This document shows, in pieces, positions 52,456 through 61,315 of a stretch of DNA of 64,000 nt. The notes under the pieces were generated by a model, which was given only the letters and a program-made list of their open reading frames with translations, did no database searches and had not been told where the DNA came from. The number at the start of each line of letters is the position of its first letter. Position 1 is the stretch's first letter. Source of the DNA: Christiangramia forsetii KT0803 (GTDB taxonomy: Bacteria; Bacteroidota; Bacteroidia; Flavobacteriales; Flavobacteriaceae); the NCBI RefSeq assembly GCF_000060345.1, contig NC_008571.1, forward strand, positions 1,488,001-1,552,000, read 5' to 3'. Position numbers and translations under genes: made by a program.

Positions 52456-52974
52456 ATGATAAAATCAGAATTGAAACAAGGTGAAATTGGGGATTTTTAT
52501 TGGGGTTACATAAATCGAATTAATGATGATGCCGACCTTATTGAAACTTTGAAGGATAACACTAAAGAATTCAGTGAATTTTTAGAGTCTATTCCGAAAG
52601 ATAAATGGGATTATCGTTATTCTCCCGAGAAATGGAGTATTCTGGAAATGATCCAGCACATTATTGATACAGAGCGTATTTTTCAATACAGGGCCTTATG
52701 TTTTGCGAGGAATGAGAATGGTTCATTACCTGGTTTTGACCATGATGTTTATGTGTTGAACTCTGATGCTGAAAAACGTAAACCCGCAGATCTTATTGAG
52801 GAGTTTAAGTGTGTTAGAGAATCCTGTCTATTTCTTTATAAGAGTTTTTCAGACGAGAGACTTCAGATTATTGGAAATATGAATGATATGAATGCTACGC
52901 CCCGGGCCATTGGTTTTATAATGGCCGGGCATGCATTACATCACAAAGAAATTATTAGCAATAAATATCTTTAA
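52456..52974 (+). CDS. DinB-like protein
   Basis: 172 residues of four-helix-bundle type. The metal-binding pattern is MIQHIIDTERIFQYRA (about residues 65-80) and GHALHHKEIISNKY at the C-terminus (His around 157-162), as in the DinB/YfiT metal-dependent family that includes thiol transferases and related enzymes. It starts on the base after the ppc stop, so it is translated from the same mRNA. Substrate unknown. Confidence 0.85.
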   Translation: MIKSELKQGEIGDFYWGYINRINDDADLIETLKDNTKEFSEFLESIPKDKWDYRYSPEKWSILEMIQHIIDTERIFQYRALCFARNENGSLPGFDHDVYVLNSDAEKRKPADLIEEFKCVRESCLFLYKSFSDERLQIIGNMNDMNATPRAIGFIMAGHALHHKEIISNKYL

Positions 52975-53984
52975 TGTTCAACTCGCTCAAAATTTTTCTA
53001 AAGCTTCTTAAAAACACTTATATAAGTTGGGATAAGAATGAACCCTATGCCCGTAGTGCCACTATTGCTTACTACGCATTGTTCTCTCTACCCTCATTAT
53101 TAATTATCGTAGTAAGTATTGCAGGTTACTTTTACGGAAGAGAAGCTGTGCAAGGAAGAATTACAGGGCAAATAGTAGATTTTATTGGTTTAGATGCTGC
53201 TACTGCAATCGAAAATATGATCGAGAGTGCAGCTTTGTCCCAGGATTCTATCCTGGCTGTTGCGTTCGGATTCGCGATGCTGATCTTTGGTGCCACCGGA
53301 GTTTTTTTTCAGCTGAAAGTAGCGATGAACAATATCTGGAATGTTGCTGCGAGGAAAACAAACTTTTTTAAGATGGTGGTAGACCGTATGATCTCCTTAG
53401 GGATGATCTTCGTTATAGGGCTACTTCTTCTTATCACCCTGGTGGTTTCAACGTTATTGCAAATAATTGCTGATGAAGTAGGAGAATTATTTCCTAACAT
53501 TACCGAATCGGCTGTAGATATCTCTAATTCTGTCCTGTCATTTTTATTTATCACTACACTTTTTGCCCTGATATTTAAATTACTTCCAGATATTAGAATT
53601 AAACTTAAGACAACTTATACCGGTGCAGCTCTAACGGCGATATTATTTCTCATAGGTAAGTTCCTGATTAGTTTTTACTTTGGACAAAGTGAACCTGCTT
53701 CGGTCTATGGAGCAGCTTCTTCTGTGGTTTTAATTTTGTTATGGGTGTATTACACCTGTTTAATTCTCTTTTTTGGTGCAGAATTTACTGTGCAATATGC
53801 CCTGGTGAAGAAAGAAAAGGTAGAACCAAATCGCTATGGAGAGCCGGCAATTTATCAGGAAATGAAAAAACTGGAGCAAAGGCGTGTTCAGTTAAAAGAA
53901 GAAAAATATATTGTAGATCGTTTAAAATCTTATCTGGATATTGAAGATGAAAAAGCTAAAGAAAACGATTCTTCAGAGACTTAA
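52974..53984 (+). CDS. YihY/BrkB family membrane protein
   Basis: 336 residues. The cytoplasmic N-terminus has SWDKNEPYARSATIAYYALF, then six membrane helices starting with SLPSLLIIVVSIAGYFYG; the fourth and fifth include LFIFAVGLLLLI-type stretches (MIFVIGLLLLITLVVS). The C-terminal tail (about 285-336) is charged. The family was linked to serum resistance (BrkB) and is often mislabelled ribonuclease BN; transport or envelope roles are suspected. The start shares TAATG with the DinB-like gene. Confidence 0.88.
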   Translation: MFNSLKIFLKLLKNTYISWDKNEPYARSATIAYYALFSLPSLLIIVVSIAGYFYGREAVQGRITGQIVDFIGLDAATAIENMIESAALSQDSILAVAFGFAMLIFGATGVFFQLKVAMNNIWNVAARKTNFFKMVVDRMISLGMIFVIGLLLLITLVVSTLLQIIADEVGELFPNITESAVDISNSVLSFLFITTLFALIFKLLPDIRIKLKTTYTGAALTAILFLIGKFLISFYFGQSEPASVYGAASSVVLILLWVYYTCLILFFGAEFTVQYALVKKEKVEPNRYGEPAIYQEMKKLEQRRVQLKEEKYIVDRLKSYLDIEDEKAKENDSSET

Positions 53985-54081
53985 TAAAGCTTTAACTTAA
54001 AGCAACTCATTTTTAGTAGAGCCTTAATATACTTTCCTTAAGCTAGTTTTTATCTTCGTATAAACTAAAAAAAACTTTATT

Positions 54082-54630
54082 ATGGAAAAGAGAATTGCAA
54101 TTTTGGCCACTCATGGATTTGAAGAAAGCGAGCTGGCATCTCCAAAAGAAGCAATGGAGAAAGAAGGATTTAAAGTAGAAATAGTAAGCCTTGAAAAAGG
54201 AAAAATTAAATCCTGGGATAAAGATAACTGGGGAAAAGAATATAATGTTGATAAAACATTGGACGAGGTTTCTGCTAAAGATTATAATGCCCTGGTACTA
54301 CCGGGAGGAGTTATTAATCCAGACAAACTTCGTAGAGAAGAAAGTGCTTTAATTTTTGTTAGAGACTTTTTTAAACAAAGTAAGCCGGTAGCAGCTATAT
54401 GTCATGCTGCCTGGACATTAATTAGTGCAGACGTTGTGGAAGGTAGAACCATGACTTCTTTTAATTCTATTAAAAAAGACCTGGAAAATGCAGGTGCTCT
54501 TTGGGTAGATGAAGAAGTTGTTGTAGATGAAGCATTGGTTACCAGTAGAAATCCAGATGATCTTCCTGCTTTCAATGCGAAAGTTATTGAAGAGATCAAA
54601 GAAGGTAAGCATGATCTGCAACACGCTTAA
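54082..54630 (+). CDS. PfpI/DJ-1-type glutamine-amidotransferase-like protein
   Basis: 182 residues. E15 in THGFEESELASP and the nucleophilic C107 in AAICHAAWTLI form the DJ-1/PfpI active site, with H108 next to the Cys; YNALVLPGGVINPDKLR is the conserved loop. The family includes proteases, glyoxalases and deglycase-like proteins; which applies here cannot be told. Monocistronic, ended by a strong terminator. Confidence 0.9.
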   Translation: MEKRIAILATHGFEESELASPKEAMEKEGFKVEIVSLEKGKIKSWDKDNWGKEYNVDKTLDEVSAKDYNALVLPGGVINPDKLRREESALIFVRDFFKQSKPVAAICHAAWTLISADVVEGRTMTSFNSIKKDLENAGALWVDEEVVVDEALVTSRNPDDLPAFNAKVIEEIKEGKHDLQHA

Positions 54631-54651
54631 AATTTAAAAAAAGATTGCTAT

Positions 54652-54685
54652 AAAAAAAAGGAACGTTCAAACGTTCCTTTTTTTT
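54652..54685 (+). terminator. Terminator of the PfpI-type gene
   Basis: GGAACGT (54660-54666) pairs with ACGTTCC (54671-54677), loop TCAA, and the flanking A-run and T-run extend the stem. Confidence 0.88.
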
Positions 54686-54784
54686 ATTTTATGAGAATAT
54701 TCCGAAATTTTTCTTGTTAGAATTTGGCGCAGAGTTTCAAAATCTATTTACTAAAAATCCCTTGTGGACTTTCTCAGGAAAATG

Positions 54785-55087
54785 TTATTTATCTTCATCT
54801 TCTTCTGAATCCTCTTCTTTTTCAGGAATATCAACAATTGGGTCATTGAATTCTGAATCATCGTAGTCTTCTTCATCAAAATTAGCCATCGTACTTTCTA
54901 AACGAGTACTTACCTTTACAAGGTAGATAGTGTCTTCAGTTCGCACTTCGACAGCGTCTACTGTTTCATTTTTTGCGTTCTTGAATGAGATGACCTGATC
55001 ATCATCGTATCCATCAGGATATTTTTCTACGAGCAGTCCTAAAATTTCAGGAGTAAGTTTTTTATAATCTACGATTATCCTTTTCAT
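54785..55087 (-). CDS. Small acidic conserved protein
   Basis: 100 residues. KRIIVDYKKLTPEILGLLVE and KYPDGYDDDQVISFKNAKNE form a compact start, TEDTIYLVKVSTRLESTMAN the middle, and the C-terminus is strongly acidic (EDYDDSEFNDP to EEDSEEDEDK). I recall this family in flavobacteria with the unsupported label DNA primase. There is no catalytic motif. The acidic tail could bind basic proteins or metals; that is speculation. Confidence 0.75.
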   Translation of the reverse strand: MKRIIVDYKKLTPEILGLLVEKYPDGYDDDQVISFKNAKNETVDAVEVRTEDTIYLVKVSTRLESTMANFDEEDYDDSEFNDPIVDIPEKEEDSEEDEDK

Positions 55088-55177
55088 AGTTTCATTGGTT
55101 TATGCAAGTATAAATAAAAAAATAAGTCGGATACAAGACTTATATAGATATTATCTGAATTTTTAATTATATATAAA

Positions 55178-56248
55178 TCAGTAATTTAAATAAAAATCAA
55201 ATGCTTTTTGGATAAGTTCATCTGGTACAAGGACATCATAAACGGGTTTTCCGATATCTTCCAGTAGCACAAAATTAATATTTCCCCTTTCATTTTTTTT
55301 ATCAAATTTCATAAGCTCTTTAATCTGCTTAATATCATCATTTGAAAATTCTTCAATTCCATACATACTTTTTATCACTTCGGTTATTTGTTGAAGTTTT
55401 TCGTTCGGAAAATCTTTTAATTGAACAGATAAATAAGTTTCCAGGATCATCCCGGCTGCTATAGCCTCCCCATGTAATAGTTTTTTCTTTTCTGGATGCG
55501 TAAGACAATACGATTCTATGGCATGCCCCAGGGTATGACCGTAATTTAATGTTTTACGTAGATTTTGCTCAAAAGGATCCTTATCAACAATAGCACCTTT
55601 AATACTAACCGATTCTTCAATTATCTTATCAAGATCTGAATAATCTAATTCTTTAAGATTAGAAACTTTCTTCCAGTAAGATTCGTCAGCAATTAATCCA
55701 TGCTTTAAAATCTCTGCAAGACCACTTCTCATTTCCTGAGAGGAAAGTGTGGTGAGATAAGTAGCATCAATGAGCACCATTTCAGGTTGATTAATTACTC
55801 CAATTTGATTCTTAAGGTTTCCTAAGTCGACTCCTGTTTTTCCGCCAACAGAAGCATCTACCATAGAAAGTAAGGTAGTAGGAATATTGATGAATTTTAT
55901 TCCGCGTTTAAAAGTAGAGGCAACAAATCCTCCCAGATCTGTAACTACGCCGCCGCCAAGATTAATAACAAGACTCTTTCTATCGGCTTCCAGTTCAGAA
56001 AGTGCATTCCAGACACCTTCACAAGTTTGAAGATGCTTAAATTCTTCTCCAGCTTCAATCTCAATAACTTCAGTTTGTATTTCATTTTTGATCTTCTGAA
56101 GGAATTTTGAAAGACAGTGTTCATGTGTGTTATTATCCACCAGGATGAAAACCCTGGATGGGTCATATTTTTTTAAAAAATCATTTAATTTGTAATATCC
56201 GTTTTCAGCGTAAAAAACAGAATTCAAAGATGCCTGTAAATCATTCAT
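55178..56248 (-). CDS. aroB: 3-dehydroquinate synthase
   Basis: 356 residues. NLGGGVVTDLGGFVASTFKR (about residues 96-115) is the NAD-binding signature, NIPTTLLSMVDASVGGKTGV the phosphate-binding loop; the zinc ligands lie in LAEILKHGL, RKTLNYGHTLGHAIES and LLHGEAIAAGM. It converts DAHP to 3-dehydroquinate, second step of the shikimate pathway. Full length and divergent from the proline dehydrogenase gene. Confidence 0.97.
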   Translation of the reverse strand: MNDLQASLNSVFYAENGYYKLNDFLKKYDPSRVFILVDNNTHEHCLSKFLQKIKNEIQTEVIEIEAGEEFKHLQTCEGVWNALSELEADRKSLVINLGGGVVTDLGGFVASTFKRGIKFINIPTTLLSMVDASVGGKTGVDLGNLKNQIGVINQPEMVLIDATYLTTLSSQEMRSGLAEILKHGLIADESYWKKVSNLKELDYSDLDKIIEESVSIKGAIVDKDPFEQNLRKTLNYGHTLGHAIESYCLTHPEKKKLLHGEAIAAGMILETYLSVQLKDFPNEKLQQITEVIKSMYGIEEFSNDDIKQIKELMKFDKKNERGNINFVLLEDIGKPVYDVLVPDELIQKAFDFYLNY

Positions 56249-56310
56249 TTTATTAAGATTTCTACGGTCGAAATTAAATAGAAATTATGAATTAACTCGA
56301 CTTCAATAAT

Positions 56311-56318
56311 TATATTTG
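56311..56318 (+). promoter_or_regulatory. -7 element of the proline dehydrogenase gene
   Basis: TATATTTG, exact consensus, predicted start near 56322, leader about 15 nt before the ATG at 56337. No clear -33. Confidence 0.5.
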
Positions 56319-56336
56319 CCCGATTAATAGCTTAAA

Positions 56337-57536
56337 ATGATAAATAAAAAGATATTCAATAATACTAAGTCGGCTTTTAAATTAAAGTCTAATACAGAAC
56401 TTGATAGAGCGATATTTTTGTTCAGTATGATGAATAGGCCAACTCTGGTTAAAGCAGGTTCTGCATTAACTAAGTTTTCCTTGAAACTACATTTGCCCGT
56501 AGAAACTCTGATTAAAAAAACCATTTTTGAGCAGTTTTGTGGCGGAGTTACAGAAGAAGACTGTAAGCCGGTTACCAATGAGATGTATGATGAGAACCTT
56601 CATAGTATTCTGGATTATTCTGTAGAAGGCAAGAAGACTGAGGAGGAGTTTGACGCGGCGATGGAGAAAAAGCTTAGCCTTATTGAATATGCTAACGGAA
56701 AAAAAGAAATATCGTTTGCTATGTTTAAACCTACAGGTATAGGTAGGTTTGAGATCTGGGAAAAAGTAAGTGAAAAGCTTAGTCTTTCTGACGATGAAAA
56801 AGAAGAATGGAAAAGAGTTAAGAAAAGAGTTGATACTCTTTGTAGCAAAGCTCACGAATTAAAAGTAAGGTTATATGCTGATGGGGAGGAAACCTGGATG
56901 CAAACAGCCGCAGATGATTTGATGGAGGAGATGATGCGAAAATATAATAAAGAAGAAGTTCTTATTTTCAATACTCTCCAGTGTTATCGCTGGGATCGAT
57001 TAGATTATTTAAAAGGTCTCCACGAAAAGGCTGAAAAGGAAGGTTTTAAGATAGGAGCTAAAATAGTTCGTGGTGCCTATATGGAAAAAGAGAATGCAAG
57101 GGCTAAGAAGTTAGGTTATGCTTCTCCCATCTGTGAAAGCAAAGAGGCAACAGATGTAAACTTTAATAGTACCCTGTCTTACTGTTTAAAGAACTTAGAT
57201 GATATTTCAGTATTTATCGGTACCCATAACGAGGTAAGCAGTTATTTAGCTCTTCAGATCATAGAAGATAAAGGACTTTCTCTGGATGATAAAAGGATAT
57301 GGTTTAGTCAGTTATACGGCATGAGTGATCATATTAGTTATAATCTTGCTAAGAAAGGGTACAACGCCGTAAAACTAGTTCCTTTTGGACCTGTAAGAGA
57401 CGTAGTGCCATATCTTTTGCGTCGTGCACAGGAAAATACTTCAGTAAAAGGACAAACGGGTAGAGAACTTTCTTTATTACGAGAAGAAAGAAAAAGGCGT
57501 AAGGGAGACGAATCTACTAAAAGCCATAGAGAATAA
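56337..57536 (+). CDS. Proline dehydrogenase
   Basis: 399 residues, a stand-alone (monofunctional) PutA-type dehydrogenase, not the bifunctional form. It has the FAD-dependent barrel motifs KIVRGAYMEKENARAKKLGY, IGTHNEVSSYLALQ, SQLYGMSDHISYNLAKKG and GPVRDVVPYLLRRAQENTS. It oxidises proline to pyrroline-5-carboxylate and hands electrons to the respiratory chain. The short N-terminal helices are those of the Bacteroidetes group. It is followed 3 bp later by an acyltransferase gene. Confidence 0.93.
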   Translation: MINKKIFNNTKSAFKLKSNTELDRAIFLFSMMNRPTLVKAGSALTKFSLKLHLPVETLIKKTIFEQFCGGVTEEDCKPVTNEMYDENLHSILDYSVEGKKTEEEFDAAMEKKLSLIEYANGKKEISFAMFKPTGIGRFEIWEKVSEKLSLSDDEKEEWKRVKKRVDTLCSKAHELKVRLYADGEETWMQTAADDLMEEMMRKYNKEEVLIFNTLQCYRWDRLDYLKGLHEKAEKEGFKIGAKIVRGAYMEKENARAKKLGYASPICESKEATDVNFNSTLSYCLKNLDDISVFIGTHNEVSSYLALQIIEDKGLSLDDKRIWFSQLYGMSDHISYNLAKKGYNAVKLVPFGPVRDVVPYLLRRAQENTSVKGQTGRELSLLREERKRRKGDESTKSHRE

Positions 57537-57539
57537 TAT

Positions 57540-58079
57540 ATGCACTGGCTGGCAAAGCTTGTTTTTTTTAAGATTTTAGGATGGAAATTAGAAAACAATT
57601 TCAATCCTGAAATAAAGAAATGTGTTGTTATCGTTGCTCCACATACCAGTTCCTACGATTTTCTTATTGGAATTCTGGTTAGGAAAATAATGAGAACTAA
57701 AATTAATTTTGTTGGAAAGAAGGAACTTTTCAAGCCTCCACTCGGTTGGTATTTTAGAGCGGTGGGTGGTTCACCGATAGATAGAACGGGAAAGTTGAAA
57801 AAAGTAGATGCCATTGCAAAAATATTTCAGGAAAAAGAAATATTTAGATTAGCCATGTCCCCGGAAGGAACTAGAGAAAAAACGGAACAGTGGAAAACGG
57901 GTTTTTATTATATAGCGATAAAAGCTGAAGTTCCAATAATCCGGGTTTCTTTTGACTATGGAGTTAAAAAAGTGAAAATCTCCGAGCCTTATTGGCCTAC
58001 CGGAGATTTTCAAAAAGATTATACTGAAATTTTCAGTTATTATGATGGAGTGGAAGGTAAAATTCGTGAAAACTTCTAA
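57540..58079 (+). CDS. PlsC-type acyltransferase
   Basis: 179 residues. The catalytic motif is APHTSSYDF (H-x4-D, residues about 34-42), and the acceptor-binding motif is SPEGTREKTEQWKTGFYYIA (about 101-120). An N-terminal amphipathic helix (HWLAKLVFFKILGWKL) may touch the membrane. Shorter than classical PlsC (about 240), like other Bacteroidetes lysophospholipid acyltransferases. Substrate unknown. Its TAA directly abuts the stop of the convergent yebC gene. Confidence 0.88.
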   Translation: MHWLAKLVFFKILGWKLENNFNPEIKKCVVIVAPHTSSYDFLIGILVRKIMRTKINFVGKKELFKPPLGWYFRAVGGSPIDRTGKLKKVDAIAKIFQEKEIFRLAMSPEGTREKTEQWKTGFYYIAIKAEVPIIRVSFDYGVKKVKISEPYWPTGDFQKDYTEIFSYYDGVEGKIRENF

Positions 58080-58808
58080 TTAATCTTCGGTTTCTTCTGA
58101 AGTTTCCATGGTATGATAAACGTTTTGAACGTCATCATCTTCTTCCAGTTTTTCTAGTAATTTTTCAACCTCTGCGGTTTGCTCTTCATTCAAACTTTTT
58201 GTTACCTGGGGAATTCTTTCAAAGCCTGAAGAAACGATCTCAATCTCACGATTTTCAAGTTCTTTTTGTATCGCTCCAAAATATTCAAATGGGGCATAAA
58301 TATGAATGCCTTCTTCATCTTCAAAAACTTCTTCAGCGCCAAAGTCTATCAACTCCAGCTCCATTTCTTCCGGATCCAGTCCTTCTGAAGGAATCCTGAA
58401 ATTACAGGTATGATCAAACATGAATTCTACAGAACCTGAGGTTCCAAGGTTTCCGTCACACTTATTAAAATGGGACCGAATATTAGCAACGGTTCGGTTA
58501 TTATTATCTGTAGCAGTTTCAACTAAAACAGCGATCCCGTGAGGTGCATAGCCTTCAAAAAGAACAATTTTGTAATCGCCCTGAGATTTGTCTGAAGCAC
58601 GTTTTATGGCACGTTCAACATTGTCTTTAGGCATGTTAACACTCTTCGCATTTTGAATTACCGCTCGTAATTTAGCGTTGGTATCTGGATCTGGGCCACC
58701 TTCTTTTACAGCCATCACTATATCCTTACCAATCCTGGTAAATGCTTTGGACATTGCAGACCAACGTTTCATTTTTCGTGCTTTTCGGAATTCAAATGCT
58801 CTTCCCAT
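58080..58808 (-). CDS. YebC/PmpR-family regulatory or translation factor
   Basis: 242 residues from the ATG at 58808; the in-frame ATG at 58835 lies inside the promoter. MGRAFEFRKARKMKRWSAMS, then KAFTRIGKDIVMAVKEGGPD, is the Bacteroidetes form of the YebC start, and NPxxNxxLRAVIQNAKSVNMP follows. Family members were described as transcription factors and more recently as translation factors that relieve ribosome stalling at poly-proline. The domain II/III region with FNKCDGNLGTSGSVEFMFD is intact. Confidence 0.93.
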   Translation of the reverse strand: MGRAFEFRKARKMKRWSAMSKAFTRIGKDIVMAVKEGGPDPDTNAKLRAVIQNAKSVNMPKDNVERAIKRASDKSQGDYKIVLFEGYAPHGIAVLVETATDNNNRTVANIRSHFNKCDGNLGTSGSVEFMFDHTCNFRIPSEGLDPEEMELELIDFGAEEVFEDEEGIHIYAPFEYFGAIQKELENREIEIVSSGFERIPQVTKSLNEEQTAEVEKLLEKLEEDDDVQNVYHTMETSEETED

Positions 58809-58832
58809 GCTAGAATAAAAATTAGATTCGGG

Positions 58833-58840
58833 CAAAAATA
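58833..58840 (-). promoter_or_regulatory. -7 element of the yebC gene
   Basis: Minus strand TATTTTTG, exact consensus, directly after the terminator of the upstream gene. Start near 58829, leader about 21 nt. Confidence 0.5.
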
Positions 58841-58841
58841 T

Positions 58842-58879
58842 AAAAAAAGCCCCTAATTTTCGTTGGAAAATTAAGGAGC
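58842..58879 (-). terminator. Terminator of the pterin dehydratase gene
   Basis: Long stem of GCCCCTAATTTTC (58849-58861) with GAAAATTAAGGAGC (58866-58879), one bulge, ending in seven T on the minus strand. Confidence 0.8.
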
Positions 58880-58903
58880 TGTTAATTCTACTATCTTTTA
58901 CCT

Positions 58904-59197
58904 TTAATTCGTAGACTCAACTATATCTTCAATGGCTCTTGCCAATTTAAAATCTTTTTCAGTAACACCATCGGCATCATGAGTGGAAAGTGAGATCTCC
59001 AGCTCGTTAAAGACATTTCCCCAATTTGGGTGATGTTGTTGTGCTTCCGCTTCAAAAGCAATGCGTGTCATTACTGTAAATGCTTCTTTGAAGTTCTCAA
59101 ATTGAAATGAAGTATGAATTGATTTTTTGGCATACGTCCAACCATCAAACTTTTTTAGTTTATCCTGAATCTCTTCCTCACTTAATTTATTCATCAC
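58904..59197 (-). CDS. 4a-hydroxytetrahydrobiopterin (pterin-4a-carbinolamine) dehydratase
   Basis: 97 residues. The metal-free active site His cluster is AQQHHPNWGNVFNELEIS (about residues 53-70, with His 55, 56 region and the second His in LSTHDADGVTEKDF). It regenerates quinonoid dihydropterin after aromatic amino-acid hydroxylation, and also acts as a dimerisation cofactor elsewhere. With folE in this window it hints that this organism makes a pterin-dependent hydroxylase. Confidence 0.92.
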   Translation of the reverse strand: MMNKLSEEEIQDKLKKFDGWTYAKKSIHTSFQFENFKEAFTVMTRIAFEAEAQQHHPNWGNVFNELEISLSTHDADGVTEKDFKLARAIEDIVESTN

Positions 59198-59281
59198 TTT
59201 AACTTTTTTGGTTTCTTTTAAAGTTAGAAATTAAGCAGAGAAATATAATGGGAATAGATTGGTTTAGTATAAGATTAACAG

Positions 59282-60097
59282 CTATCGTTTTGTAGAGGCT
59301 TCAATGACATGATGGATATTTACCTTTAGATTTGCCGGTAATTTGTTGTCTTTTGGCAAAACTGCCAGAAATCTATCATAATTGGAATCATACACATTCT
59401 TAAAAAGCGGATTATCATAACCTAAAGCTTCGCAAAGCTCTTCGATAAAATCTTTTTGATGTGTAAGATCTGTACTTCCTAAATGGAAAACACCCTGCTT
59501 GTTTCTATTTATGATATAATGTATTTGCTGGGTTACTTTTAGTATTTCTGTTGCATTAATAACCACATTAGGAAAAACTTCCAGGGGTTCTCCCAGATCT
59601 AAAATGGTTTTCATCTGTTTTATTCTGGGAGATGCATTACCAAAAACCATTGGTAGTCTTACGATATTATAATTATGATTAGGCAATCTTAGCAGCGCGT
59701 TTTCAATCTTTATCTTAAAGCGGCCGTATATACTCTGACTCAAAGTCTTGTCATACTCATAAGACGGAAAGTTCGTAAAAGCGTCAAAAACATTGGCAGA
59801 ACTTATAAAGATCAACCTGCTGTCATACTTCAGAATATGATTAATTATTGAAAAATGTACTGAGATTTGTGAGTCAAAATCACCTCTTAAGGAGGAAATG
59901 ATCACATCTGGACGAAGGTTTTCAAGTAGAATGTCGATATTCTCAGTTTCCATATCAAAATGGTGAAACTGATGATTCTCGCTGAAAAAGTCATTTTCAG
60001 TATGGTAGGTTCCATGGGTATCAAAATAGGAGCATAGCTCTTTATACAAGGCGTTGCCTATAAATCCGCTAGCTCCTAATATGAGTATTCGTTTCAA
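59282..60097 (-). CDS. SDR-family NAD-dependent epimerase/dehydratase-like protein
   Basis: 271 residues. The Rossmann motif is ILILGASGFIGNALYKEL (residues 4-21). The SYxxxK element appears as QSIYGRFKIKIENALL (about 132-146). RLPMVFGNASPRIKQMKTIL and the region FHLGSTDLTHQKDF fit the RmlD/NAD-dependent sugar-nucleotide reductase branch. Substrate unknown. It lies 5 bp after gcvT and must share its transcript. Confidence 0.85.
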   Translation of the reverse strand: MKRILILGASGFIGNALYKELCSYFDTHGTYHTENDFFSENHQFHHFDMETENIDILLENLRPDVIISSLRGDFDSQISVHFSIINHILKYDSRLIFISSANVFDAFTNFPSYEYDKTLSQSIYGRFKIKIENALLRLPNHNYNIVRLPMVFGNASPRIKQMKTILDLGEPLEVFPNVVINATEILKVTQQIHYIINRNKQGVFHLGSTDLTHQKDFIEELCEALGYDNPLFKNVYDSNYDRFLAVLPKDNKLPANLKVNIHHVIEASTKR

Positions 60098-60102
60098 ATA
60101 AA

Positions 60103-61185
60103 TTAACCTTTATAAAAGGGCAATTTCACCTGAGTTGCAGAAACAACTTTTTTGCGAATCTGGATTGAAATTTTATTTCCAATACCTGCAAGCTCAGCCG
60201 GTACATATCCTAAACCTATACCTTTTTCTAGGGATGGAGACATGGTGCCCGAAGTTACTTCTCCAATTTTCTTACCATTTTCGTCAACAATATCATATCC
60301 CTGGCGAGGAATGCCTCTTTCATCCATTTCAAAAGCCACAAGCTTACGTTCCGGACCATTCTCTTTCTGTGCTTTAAGTTCTTCGCTATTGATGAAATCT
60401 TTTGAAAATTTCGTGATCCAGCCTAAACCAGCTTCGATAGGAGAAGTGGTATCATTAATATCATTTCCATAAAGGGAGTAACCCATTTCCAGTCGAAGTG
60501 TATCTCTCGCCGCCAAACCAATTGGTTTGATTCCATATTCTTTACCTGCTTCCATTACAGCATTCCAAACCTGTGCAGCATCTTCATTTCTGAAATAGAT
60601 TTCAAAGCCACCACTTCCGGTATAACCTGTTGCCGAAATGATTACTTTTTCCACATCAGCAAATTTATCCACCTGGAAAGTGTAGAACTTCATATTCTCG
60701 AGGTCAACATCAGTGATAGATTGCATCGCTTCTGCTGCTTTTGGTCCCTGAATCGCAAGTAGTGACATTTCATCACTCATATCGCGTACCGTTGCATCCA
60801 TGGTATTATGCTGTGCGATCCAATTCCAGTCTTTTTCTATATTGGAAGCATTTACCACCAATAAGTATTTTTCAGCATCAATTCTATATATAATAAGATC
60901 GTCCACAATTCCACCCTCATGATTGGGCATGCATGAATATTGAGCTTTCCCGTCTACAAGTTTTGAAGCATCATTTGAACTTATTTTCTGAATTAATTTC
61001 AGGGCATTTTCTCCAGAAATTAGAAATTCACCCATATGAGAAACGTCAAAGACTCCCAATTTTTTTCTAACAGTTTCATGCTCAATATTTACTCCTTCGT
61101 AAGATACAGGCATGTTATAACCGGCAAAAGGGACCATTTTGGCGTTCAATTCTCTATGCTTTTCAGACAGGGCTATTTCTTTCAT
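60103..61185 (-). CDS. gcvT: Glycine cleavage system T protein (aminomethyltransferase)
   Basis: 360 residues from the ATG at 61185; an in-frame ATG at 61206 lies inside the promoter. MVPFAGYNMPVSYEGVNIEH, GVFDVSHMGEFLISG and TGYTGSGGFEIYF are the GcvT blocks, and IGLAARDTLRLEMGYSLYGN closes the THF-binding region. It transfers the aminomethyl carbon of glycine to tetrahydrofolate. Only this subunit is present here; gcvP and gcvH must be elsewhere. The SDR gene follows it. Confidence 0.95.
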   Translation of the reverse strand: MKEIALSEKHRELNAKMVPFAGYNMPVSYEGVNIEHETVRKKLGVFDVSHMGEFLISGENALKLIQKISSNDASKLVDGKAQYSCMPNHEGGIVDDLIIYRIDAEKYLLVVNASNIEKDWNWIAQHNTMDATVRDMSDEMSLLAIQGPKAAEAMQSITDVDLENMKFYTFQVDKFADVEKVIISATGYTGSGGFEIYFRNEDAAQVWNAVMEAGKEYGIKPIGLAARDTLRLEMGYSLYGNDINDTTSPIEAGLGWITKFSKDFINSEELKAQKENGPERKLVAFEMDERGIPRQGYDIVDENGKKIGEVTSGTMSPSLEKGIGLGYVPAELAGIGNKISIQIRKKVVSATQVKLPFYKG

Positions 61186-61203
61186 TATTTTCAAAAATTT
61201 GCG

Positions 61204-61232
61204 CAAATTTATTGAATTCAGCAGGAATACAA
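61204..61232 (-). promoter_or_regulatory. Promoter of gcvT
   Basis: Minus strand TTG (61230-61232), 18-bp spacer, TAAATTTG (61204-61211). Start near 61200, leader about 15 nt. Confidence 0.65.
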
Positions 61233-61315
61233 TATTTATTTGGGCTTTTTATGATTTTATATTAATTATACTTCCTTTACTTTATATTTAAGAACTAATA
61301 AGGAAATTAAACTTT

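Noticed and set aside
53989-54003. Hairpin GCTTTA/TAAAGC after the YihY-type gene as a terminator
   Set aside because: Short AT-rich stem with a three-base loop; the following T-run is weak, so it is not called.
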